Shown here: positions 1 through 4,482 of the stretch, piece by piece
How positions within the stretch are numbered: position 1 is the stretch's first letter
How the letters are laid out: each line of letters starts with the position of its first letter
Assembly (NCBI GenBank): GCA_946543495.1
Contig: CAMNLS010000077.1
Location: 1 to 6,390, forward strand
Source: an uncultured Selenomonadales bacterium
Lineage (GTDB): Bacteria > Bacillota > Negativicutes > Selenomonadales > Selenomonadaceae
Direction: 5' to 3'
DNA length: 6,390 nt
Notes under the pieces: generated by a model
What the model was told of the DNA's origin: nothing
What the model saw: the letters and a program-made list of their open reading frames with translations, nothing else
The model's database searches: none
Translations under genes and position numbers: made by a program

Positions 1-17
1 AAGTGCTTACAGCTTAA
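1..17 (+). CDS. rpmH: 50S ribosomal protein L34, C-terminal end (partial)
   Basis: Only the last codons are in the window. In frame 3 they read Val-Leu-Thr-Ala-stop (stop TAA 15-17), and the two bases before fit the end of a Lys codon. L34 proteins of Bacillota typically end Gly-Arg-Lys-Val-Leu-Ser/Thr-Ala, and rpmH normally sits just upstream of rnpA. L34 is a small basic protein of the large ribosomal subunit. The call rests on four residues plus gene order, so it is an inference, but the position fits well. Confidence 0.75.
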
Positions 18-27
18 GAGTGCGGCA

Positions 28-55
28 GGTCACTAATCGGAGTGACCTTTTTTTT
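28..55 (+). terminator. Intrinsic terminator/attenuator between rpmH and rnpA
   Basis: A perfect 7-bp stem (GGTCACT 28-34 with AGTGACC 41-47) closes a six-base loop (35-40) and is followed directly by eight T residues (48-55). This is a textbook Rho-independent terminator shape. It lies 10 bases after the rpmH stop and 21 bases before the rnpA start. No separate rnpA promoter is visible in the short gap, so it probably acts as a partial terminator that lowers rnpA-yidD-yidC-jag expression relative to the abundant ribosomal protein. Confidence 0.85.
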
Positions 56-63
56 AGCTTTAG

Positions 64-70
64 TGGAGGA
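64..70 (+). promoter_or_regulatory. Shine-Dalgarno that fixes the rnpA GTG start
   Basis: TGGAGGA lies six bases before GTG 77-79. It supports that start over the in-frame GTGs at 20, which is upstream of the terminator hairpin, and at 71, which is directly adjacent to the site. Confidence 0.75.
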
Positions 71-76
71 GTGCAA

Positions 77-421
77 GTGTTCCAACTGAGCAAGAGGGAA
101 ATTTTTCGTGGCAAACACGACTTTAACGCGGTACACTCACGCGGGCGAGCGTTCGCCAATCATGCAATGGTTTTGCTTGTCGTGCACGATGAACGCTACA
201 ACGGCAAAGTCGGTTTCGCTGCAGGCAAGAAACTTGGCGGCGCAGTCGTCCGCAACCGCGTCAAACGTCTCATGCGCGAAGCTTATCGGCTCAATAAAAA
301 TTCTCTCCACCGTAATTGCGCAATGATTCTTGTCGGGCGAAAGTTCCTAACCACTGCAAAGTTCAAAGACACCGAAAAGGCTTTCCTTGCCCTTTGCAAG
401 CGTGCCAAACTTTTATCATGA
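77..421 (+). CDS. rnpA: Ribonuclease P protein component
   Basis: This is the protein subunit of RNase P, which helps the catalytic RNA bind precursor tRNA and remove its 5' leader in the cytoplasm. The 114-residue product has the family signature around residues 51-70: a Gly-Lys-Lys-Leu-Gly segment, then the Arg-Asn-Arg motif (59-61) and a basic helix ending in Arg-Glu-Ala-Tyr. Length is normal for RnpA. I chose the GTG start at 77 because a strong Shine-Dalgarno (TGGAGGA, 64-70) lies six bases upstream. The longer reading from GTG at 20 would run through the terminator hairpin and adds residues not typical of the family. The stop overlaps the yidD start (ATGA, 418-421), which implies translational coupling. 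Confidence 0.95.
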   Translation: MFQLSKREIFRGKHDFNAVHSRGRAFANHAMVLLVVHDERYNGKVGFAAGKKLGGAVVRNRVKRLMREAYRLNKNSLHRNCAMILVGRKFLTTAKFKDTEKAFLALCKRAKLLS

Positions 422-627
422 CGAGATTATTAATATCCTTAATAAAGTTTTACCAACGATGGTTATCGCCGCTAAAAGCTCCGTGTTGTCGTTTCGTGCC
501 GACGTGTTCAGCTTATGCACTAGACGCCTTAACAAAATACGGCGCGGCTCGCGGCGGGTGGTTGACGCTTAAAAGAATTCTGCGTTGCAATCCGCTTTGC
601 AAGGGCGGCTATGACCCCGTTCCCTAA
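418..627 (+). CDS. yidD: Membrane protein insertion efficiency factor YidD
   Basis: This is a 69-residue YidD/YtjA family (Haf, DUF37) protein, a small peripheral inner-membrane protein that aids YidC-dependent membrane protein insertion. The family core is plain: an amphipathic N-terminal helix (residues 1-18), the Cys-Arg-Phe-Val-Pro-Thr-Cys-Ser-x-Tyr-Ala block (24-34), Gly-Gly-Trp (46-48), and the C-terminal Arg-Cys-Asn-Pro block ending Gly-Gly-Tyr-Asp-Pro-Val-Pro. It has five cysteines (23, 24, 30, 57, 61), of which C61 lies where many homologues have another residue. I set the start at ATG 418, which overlaps the rnpA stop. No good Shine-Dalgarno precedes it, so translation probably depends on coupling to rnpA. 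The gene sits between rnpA and yidC as in most bacteria. Confidence 0.95.
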   Translation: MTRLLISLIKFYQRWLSPLKAPCCRFVPTCSAYALDALTKYGAARGGWLTLKRILRCNPLCKGGYDPVP

Positions 628-631
628 AGGA
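626..631 (+). promoter_or_regulatory. Shine-Dalgarno favouring the TTG start of yidC
   Basis: AAAGGA begins inside the yidD stop codon and lies nine bases before TTG 641. The alternative ATG 611 has only AAGGG at 601-605, which is too close when aligned to the anti-Shine-Dalgarno. The choice is a judgement. Confidence 0.5.
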
Positions 632-640
632 TGTGATTTT

Positions 641-1318
641 TTGGAAGAACCCGGACTCTTTGGCGGCATATTCGAGCCGATTGAACAACTCATGACCGCC
701 GTCCTGACCACACTTTATTCGCTGACGGAAATGCTCGGCGTGCCCAGCTACGGCTTGGCAATAATCCTCTTGACTGTACTTATAAAAATTTTGGTCTACC
801 CGCTCACAAAGAAGCAACTTCAATCGATGAAGGCAATGCAAAAGATTCAGCCGCAGATGAAAAAGTTGCAAGACAAGTACAAAGACAACCCGAAGATGTT
901 ACAGCAAAAGATGATAGAGCTATATCAAAAAGAGGGAGCAAATCCCATGTCGGGTTGCTTGCCCATGCTGATTCAAATGCCAATCCTAATGGGCATGTAT
1001 TATACGCTTTATGCCTTCGACTACGGCGGCGCGGCTCCGTCCTTCCTGTGGCTACCGAGCTTATCAGAGACAGACCCGCGATATATTCTTCCGTTTTTAT
1101 CGGCGGCAACGACTTTTCTTCAACAAAAGATGATGTCCAATACGAGCGAAGCCAATCAGCAGATGAAAGCTATGATGGTTATAATGCCTTTGTTTATAGG
1201 CTGGATAAGCTTGCAATTCCCCGCAGGGCTCGTGCTTTATTGGGTGACGATGAATATCGTACAGATTATTCAGCAGTGGTGGACGAACAGGCAGGATGAT
1301 GACAAGGAGGCGGCTTAA
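641..1318 (+). CDS. yidC: Membrane protein insertase YidC (Oxa1 family)
   Basis: This inner-membrane insertase works alone or with SecYEG. The 225-residue form has the five-helix conserved core and lacks the large periplasmic domain of proteobacterial YidC. Landmarks: first core helix about 37-55, with Lys49 where E. coli YidC has the groove arginine (Arg366); a charged cytoplasmic hairpin about 56-100; Asn-Pro-Met-Ser-Gly-Cys-Leu-Pro and a Gln-Met-Pro-Ile helix (101-127); further helices about 147-162, 176-192 and 194-211; and a short acidic/basic tail. No N-terminal lipobox is seen, unlike many Gram-positive YidCs. I chose TTG 641 because AAAGGA (626-631), overlapping the yidD stop, is well spaced from it. 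An in-frame ATG at 611 inside yidD would add ten residues and is the main alternative. Confidence 0.93.
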   Translation: MEEPGLFGGIFEPIEQLMTAVLTTLYSLTEMLGVPSYGLAIILLTVLIKILVYPLTKKQLQSMKAMQKIQPQMKKLQDKYKDNPKMLQQKMIELYQKEGANPMSGCLPMLIQMPILMGMYYTLYAFDYGGAAPSFLWLPSLSETDPRYILPFLSAATTFLQQKMMSNTSEANQQMKAMMVIMPLFIGWISLQFPAGLVLYWVTMNIVQIIQQWWTNRQDDDKEAA

Positions 1319-2101
1319 ATGGCGAATGTGACTGAGAAGACCGGCAAGACGATTGACGAAGCGATTCAAGCGGCAGTTGACGAGCTGGGCGTTAAGGAAA
1401 GCGATCTTGAAATTGAAATCTTAGAGACGCCAAGAAAAAGATTATTTGGCTTGTTCGGTGAGACGCCCGCGAAGATTCGCGCCACCGTCAAAGAAGTCGC
1501 TCTGCCCGCCATAGTCGAAGAACCTGCACAGGTTGAAGAGCCTGTTCAAGTTGAAGAGACGATTCAAGCTGAGTCGGCGATTGAACCAGTGTTGGCACCG
1601 TCGCCCGTCGAGGAAACTGAAGAGCCCTTCGACCGCGATAAAGTCATCGACGCGGCGGAAGATTTCCTGCATGATGTCTTCGCGGCAATGAACTTGGAAG
1701 TCGTAATGAAAATCGAAGATGACGCCGAGGAAGGTTGCCTGATTGAGCTGAGCGGTAAAGGCTTAGGAATTTTAATCGGCAGACGCGGGCAAGCACTCGA
1801 CGCTTTGCAATACATTTTGAACTTGGCAGTCAATCGCAAGAACGCGGATAATAAAGTTCACTTCACGCTTGACGTTGAAGGCTATCGCCGTCGCCGTGAA
1901 CAGGCGTTAATCAAGCTTGCTAAGGGAGTCGCTGAACATGCGATTAAAACTCGTCACGAAGTAAAGCTTGAGCCGATGAATCGTTATGAACGCAAAATTA
2001 TTCATACAATCCTGCAAGACAATAACCGAGTCGAGACTCACAGCGTGGGCGAAGAGCCTTACCGTTATATAATCGTTTCACCGAAGAAAAATAGGAGGTA
2101 A
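1319..2101 (+). CDS. jag: RNA-binding protein Jag/KhpB (Jag_N-KH-R3H)
   Basis: The 260-residue protein has the three expected parts. A Jag_N domain (about 1-55) includes the Lys-Arg-Leu-Phe-Gly-Leu-Phe-Gly stretch (40-47). A KH domain follows (about 105-185) with the GxxG loop Gly-Arg-Arg-Gly (154-157). Last is an R3H domain (about 190-254) with its Arg225-x3-His229 motif, followed by a Val-Glu-Thr-His-Ser-x-Gly-Glu-Glu-Pro block. An acidic Glu/Pro/Val linker (about 60-104) separates Jag_N from KH. In other Bacillota KhpB binds RNA, often with KhpA, and influences cell division and elongation. Any role here is inferred by homology. A perfect Shine-Dalgarno (AAGGAGG, 1304-1310) lies in the yidC 3' end, eight bases before the ATG, and the ATG directly follows the yidC stop. 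Confidence 0.96.
   Translation: MANVTEKTGKTIDEAIQAAVDELGVKESDLEIEILETPRKRLFGLFGETPAKIRATVKEVALPAIVEEPAQVEEPVQVEETIQAESAIEPVLAPSPVEETEEPFDRDKVIDAAEDFLHDVFAAMNLEVVMKIEDDAEEGCLIELSGKGLGILIGRRGQALDALQYILNLAVNRKNADNKVHFTLDVEGYRRRREQALIKLAKGVAEHAIKTRHEVKLEPMNRYERKIIHTILQDNNRVETHSVGEEPYRYIIVSPKKNRR
1517..1570 (+). repeat. Three 18-bp repeats in the jag linker
   Basis: Three adjacent 18-base units (1517-1534, 1535-1552, 1553-1570) encode Glu-Glu-Pro-Ala-Gln-Val, Glu-Glu-Pro-Val-Gln-Val and Glu-Glu-Thr-Ile-Gln-Ala. The units are imperfect at the DNA level. They form part of the acidic, probably disordered, linker between the Jag_N and KH domains, a region that commonly varies in length. Confidence 0.8.
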
Positions 2102-2106
2102 TTTGT

Positions 2107-2799
2107 ATGGGATTTTACGATGATTACAATTTTGACGGGTTTAAGTTTTTTTCAAAACTTAAAACTAGTCCGCTTAACGTGCCTTGTCCACAATTTTTAT
2201 CCATTATCAAGCAATTTAAATCAAGTACCCCCCCCCCCGAATCATTGACGGTCGCTGAAATCGGTATAGGCGCAGGAGCAACTGCTTTGCAGGTTTTGAA
2301 ACTGCTCGACGAAGGTGACGTTTATTACGTTTTTAGTCGTGAAGGCGATATCAAAAATTTTGTTGAGGATTTGCAGACACACGACTTGGGCATAAAGTGT
2401 CAAGTTGTTCCGTGCGGCAATTCCAATTGTCTTTTTGATTCGTACAACTGGAAGTTAAGCAACATGGTTTTCAAGATGCGCGAGCGGCATGAGGCGGGAA
2501 TTTTCGACGTGGTTTATTTGGACGGGGCGCATACTCTCGTTCACGACGGACTGGCGGTTTGTCTGCTTAAGGAACTTATCAAAGACGGCGGATACTTGAT
2601 TCTGGACGATATATTTTGGACGTTAGCTGGTAGTAAGTGGGGACGAGAATTTGGAGCAGGAAAATTCACGAAAGAGCAGATGGAGGATAAGCAAGTTCTT
2701 CGCGCGCAAGAAATTTTCTTAACGACTGACCCGAACTGGGAAAGACTTTCTACTCCAAAAGACCACCGTGGTGTTTTTCGGAAACGCATAAAAGAATAA
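2107..2799 (+). CDS. Class I SAM-dependent methyltransferase (Methyltransf_24-like), candidate phase-variable gene
   Basis: The 230-residue product looks like a soluble class I methyltransferase. Motif I is Glu51-Ile-Gly-Ile-Gly-Ala-Gly-Ala-Thr59. The block Val-Val-Tyr-Leu-Asp-Gly-Ala-His (135-142) and then Gly-Gly-Tyr-Leu-Ile-Leu-Asp-Asp (161-168) match the pattern of family 24 enzymes, several of which are O-methyltransferases on sugars or small molecules. The substrate cannot be read from sequence; a surface glycan is a guess. The usual acidic residue ending strand beta-2 is not obvious (Val-Tyr-Tyr-Val-Phe-Ser, 72-77). The start has a strong AGGAGG (2093-2098) eight bases upstream, and the gene begins five bases after the jag stop, so it probably shares that transcript. 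An 11-C run at codons 41-44 keeps the frame open here, but one C more or less would end translation at once. Confidence 0.8.
   Translation: MGFYDDYNFDGFKFFSKLKTSPLNVPCPQFLSIIKQFKSSTPPPESLTVAEIGIGAGATALQVLKLLDEGDVYYVFSREGDIKNFVEDLQTHDLGIKCQVVPCGNSNCLFDSYNWKLSNMVFKMRERHEAGIFDVVYLDGAHTLVHDGLAVCLLKELIKDGGYLILDDIFWTLAGSKWGREFGAGKFTKEQMEDKQVLRAQEIFLTTDPNWERLSTPKDHRGVFRKRIKE
2228..2238 (+). repeat. Homopolymeric tract of 11 C within the methyltransferase gene
   Basis: Eleven uninterrupted C residues encode the end of Thr41 and Pro42-Pro44. With 10 C the frame would read Pro-Asn-His-stop (46-residue product). With 12 C it would read Arg-Ile-Ile-Asp-Gly-Arg-stop (50 residues). Only 11 C, or a change by a multiple of three, keeps the gene open. 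Long G/C runs near the 5' end of surface-modification genes are the classic substrate for slipped-strand phase variation, for example in Campylobacter and Neisseria. Confidence 0.85.
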
Positions 2800-2822
2800 C
2801 GCTTCACCTGACATGATAGAAT

Positions 2823-2865
2823 AAAAAAACGCGGCAACCTCAATAAGAGGAAGTCGCGCTTTTTT
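2823..2865. terminator. Bidirectional intrinsic terminator between convergent genes
   Basis: The left arm 2830-2841 pairs with 2847-2858 around a five-base loop (AATAA). A G-T pair and a symmetric two-base A/A mismatch interrupt the stem. T2860-2865 follows on the + strand, and A2823-2829 gives a seven-T run on the - strand. It therefore can end both the jag/methyltransferase transcript and the opposing transcript whose last stop codon is at 2881. Confidence 0.85.
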
Positions 2866-2880
2866 ATTGTCATGAACGAA

Positions 2881-3114
2881 TTATTTTATACTTTCGTAGA
2901 CTTCGCTAAGTTTGTTATAAATCTGCCAACTTATAATTGCAACGAGAATCCATGGTAGCAAATAACTTAGTGTCGATAACAACAACGTCTTAGCAAGTTC
3001 AACAAGTAAAGAAGTTAAAATGCTTAACAACGTAGGGGCTAATTCGGCAAGTATTACCCCCATACCTACCGTTCCCACTACTGATGCTGCTGTCGACATT
3101 ATTTCTGAGAACAT
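2881..3114 (-). CDS. Small hydrophobic membrane protein of unknown function
   Basis: I do not recognise this 77-residue protein. Two hydrophobic stretches (about 10-36 and 43-64) suggest two membrane-spanning or membrane-embedded helices separated by a short Glu-Leu-Ala-Lys link, with a mildly charged C-terminal tail (65-77). Residues 9-22 are rich in Gly, Ala, Ser and Val. I chose the ATG at 3114 because a perfect AAGGAGG (+ strand 3124-3130) lies nine bases upstream. The ATG three codons earlier (3123) abuts that site with no spacer. The site overlaps the stop codon of the upstream DUF4230 gene, so the two are surely one transcript and may act together at the membrane. A holin or toxin role cannot be excluded but has no positive support. 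Confidence 0.75.
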   Translation of the reverse strand: MFSEIMSTAASVVGTVGMGVILAELAPTLLSILTSLLVELAKTLLLSTLSYLLPWILVAIISWQIYNKLSEVYESIK

Positions 3115-3123
3115 AAATATCAT

Positions 3124-3130
3124 CCTCCTT
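3124..3130 (-). promoter_or_regulatory. Shine-Dalgarno overlapping the DUF4230 gene stop
   Basis: AAGGAGG on the - strand shares bases with the TAA stop (3129-3131) of the upstream gene. It is nine bases before ATG 3114 and directly adjacent to ATG 3123, which decides the start of the small membrane protein in favour of 3114. Confidence 0.75.
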
Positions 3131-3809
3131 AACGCAAAAGATTTTGTATTGAGCTTGAAAGGCTTGGTGTCTCGCTACGCATGAAGATAATCTCAACTTC
3201 GTAACTTGCATTCAAGCCGCGCCGCTCAAATATCGACGTGAACATTTGCCTAATATTATCGTCCGCATGTTCAAGCAATCCCTCGCGCAGTGCTTTTTGT
3301 CGATTATCTTCCAAGTCTGCTTTAATCAGTTCGTGCTGATCCTCAATCTTAAAATTCGACGCAAAAACGCCAGCGTCTTGATGATGAATCTGGAACGAAT
3401 TTACGTTGGCATAAGCGTCAAGTATTTGACTGTGCGGCACTAGAATTTTTATACGGTTGCCAACGCCATCGCGCTCAATGCGAATCTTATCAATGTCGCA
3501 ACCGCAAGTTATCGTTCCCGCGTAGTTCATCAAAAACTTTCTGTCGCTACCGGGCATATGCACACCAAGTAACGGAATTTTTTTATCGTCGCTGAACGAA
3601 ATCATTGACGTAAAGTTCTTGCGGACGGTGATGAGTTCGCGAACGTTTCGTATCTCTTCGAAGATAATCTTCTGCGCTTGCTCAAAAGAAATGGCTTGTT
3701 CTTCGGCGCGGTTCTTCTTCATGAAGAAGTAAACCGCCGCGCCAGTCGCAATGACGAGGAATAGACAACCAACGAGCGTCGCACCCGATGTCGCAAAGAA
3801 AGTATTCAT
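3129..3809 (-). CDS. Membrane-anchored DUF4230 family protein
   Basis: The 226-residue protein has one N-terminal membrane helix (about 8-29) followed by Lys-Lys-Asn-Arg, so the rest may be cytoplasmic or extracytoplasmic; the positive charges after the helix favour inside. The remainder resembles the DUF4230 family: a helix with Glu-Glu-Ile-Arg-x-Val-Arg-Glu-Leu (51-59), a beta-rich part where Tyr-Ala-Gly-Thr-Ile-Thr-Cys-Gly-Cys-Asp (96-105) corresponds to the family's Gly-x-hydrophobic-Gly-hydrophobic-Asp core, then Val-Pro-His-Ser-Gln-Ile-Leu (124-130), and a charged helical C-terminal region (about 155-195). Its function is unknown. The two close cysteines (102, 104) are noteworthy. GGAGG lies seven to eight bases upstream of the ATG, and a good promoter lies further up. 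It is the first gene of a two-gene unit. Confidence 0.8.
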   Translation of the reverse strand: MNTFFATSGATLVGCLFLVIATGAAVYFFMKKNRAEEQAISFEQAQKIIFEEIRNVRELITVRKNFTSMISFSDDKKIPLLGVHMPGSDRKFLMNYAGTITCGCDIDKIRIERDGVGNRIKILVPHSQILDAYANVNSFQIHHQDAGVFASNFKIEDQHELIKADLEDNRQKALREGLLEHADDNIRQMFTSIFERRGLNASYEVEIIFMRSETPSLSSSIQNLLR

Positions 3810-3856
3810 TTAATCTCCTCCCCGAAAATTCTCAATACCGTCTTGGCGAAGACTTC

Positions 3857-3872
3857 TGCCAATTAACTGGCA
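3857..3872. promoter_or_regulatory. Imperfect palindrome at the predicted transcription start
   Basis: TGCCA (3857-3861) and TGGCA (3868-3872) form inverted arms around ATTAAC. The element falls within and just after the predicted start site of the DUF4230 transcript (about 3871), a typical place for a repressor operator. It could equally form a weak hairpin in the leader. No regulator is known. Confidence 0.35.
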
Positions 3873-3877
3873 AGTCA

Positions 3878-3907
3878 ATCTTAGCACGCAGGGCTTTTTC
3901 CTGTCAA
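3878..3907 (-). promoter_or_regulatory. Sigma-70-type promoter for the DUF4230 operon
   Basis: On the - strand a perfect -35 box TTGACA (+ strand 3902-3907) is followed after 18 bases by TAAGAT (3878-3883), with an extended -10 TG one base before it. Transcription would start near 3871, giving a leader of about 60 bases before the ATG at 3809. This is the clearest promoter in the window. Confidence 0.75.
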
Positions 3908-3987
3908 ATAACACAAGAAACAAAATAACAGTTCAGCAGATTTTATCAAAGTGAGTCCGCGTTTTGGTGTCCTGCGGGAACATTGGC

Positions 3988-4011
3988 AAAAAAAATAGCG
4001 GCTAAGCCGCT
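3988..4011 (-). terminator. Intrinsic terminator after the BamE-like gene
   Basis: On the - strand AGCGGC pairs with GCCGCT (+ strand 4006-4011 with 3997-4002) around a three-base loop. One A and then eight T residues follow (complement of A3988-3995). It lies about 18 bases after the stop codon of the gene ending at 4030 and closes the GGDEF/EAL transcript. Confidence 0.88.
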
Positions 4012-4029
4012 GCGAAAATTTATATTCGT

Positions 4030-4467
4030 TCAGTCTCTGAGTTTGCAAGTAATCTTCGTGATGATACCGTTGACGACCTTGAATTCAATTTTCTTCGTGC
4101 CGTCGGTGCTGTAGTATTCATACTCGTCGCCGTCATATCCTCGGTCAACTTTATCGGCACTGCCGAAGGTCGAATTAAGAGCCGTAGCCGTAAGCCCTAC
4201 GCGCACGCCGTCGGGTGTCATGATTGATTCACTACGCGTCGAAACTTTTTCAACTCTGCCGTGCTCAACTTCAACCTTAAAAGTTTGATAAGTCCAATCG
4301 TCGCCGTCGCGATAAGTCGGCTGACCAAAGGCGTTAAGCAAATCCTGTTCGTTCATGCCAGGATAAATACTGCCAAGCGCAATCTTACCGCCGTCAACAG
4401 ACGCAAGACACAACGACGAACTCAACAGCATAACGCCACAGATAAGAGCCGCAAAAGTTTTCTTCAT
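4030..4467 (-). CDS. Exported protein with two BamE/SmpA-like repeats
   Basis: The 145-residue product starts with a clear Sec signal peptide: Lys2-Lys3, then a hydrophobic core about 5-19, with probable signal peptidase I cleavage near residue 22 or 23 (Cys-Leu-Ala-Ser). Cys20 is preceded by Leu, so it does not make a lipobox. The mature part has two similar halves, about 28-78 and 84-141. Each has a Gly-x-x-x-Gly-Met/Leu turn, a helix ending Leu-Asn-x-x-Phe-Gly (or Leu-Leu-Asn-Ala-Phe-Gly), and then beta strands ending in a Gly-x-x-x-Lys-Val/Ile-x-Thr hairpin. This is the pattern of the BamE/SmpA-BLIP fold. A periplasmic location is inferred; a role in outer-membrane assembly is not shown. 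AGGAGG (4475-4480) sits seven bases upstream, and only 15 bases separate it from the upstream EAL gene. Confidence 0.75.
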   Translation of the reverse strand: MKKTFAALICGVMLLSSSLCLASVDGGKIALGSIYPGMNEQDLLNAFGQPTYRDGDDWTYQTFKVEVEHGRVEKVSTRSESIMTPDGVRVGLTATALNSTFGSADKVDRGYDGDEYEYYSTDGTKKIEFKVVNGIITKITCKLRD

Positions 4468-4482
4468 AATGAGCCCTCCTCT

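Larger units (their letters stand above)
3810..4029. other. Intergenic region
   Basis: The 220 bases between the DUF4230 gene and the BamE-like gene hold the terminator of the latter (3988-4011), the promoter (3878-3907), the palindrome near the start site and the Shine-Dalgarno of the DUF4230 gene. The stretch 3908-3987 is AT-rich on its left. It shows no gene or convincing RNA element, only a weak bulged inverted repeat near 3956-3980. Confidence 0.6.

Noticed and set aside
20..76. Extension of rnpA upstream to GTG 20
   Set aside because: The extra codons run through the terminator hairpin and T run, and no Shine-Dalgarno is seen before 20. GTG 77 has a well spaced TGGAGGA.
611..640. Extension of yidC to ATG 611
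   Set aside because: It is possible, but its AAGGG is badly spaced and the start lies inside the conserved end of yidD. TTG 641 has the better site. This is not firmly excluded.
804..1109. 101-codon open frame antisense to yidC
   Set aside because: It is fully inside yidC with a composition typical of a shadow frame. No domain is recognisable.
3956..3980. Possible hairpin TCCGC...GCGGGA
   Set aside because: The stem is about five pairs with a bulge and a long loop, and there is no T run or conserved element. It is likely chance.
4402..4420. Lipoprotein signal in the BamE-like protein
   Set aside because: The residue before Cys20 is Leu, which does not fit the lipobox. Ordinary signal peptidase I cleavage fits better.
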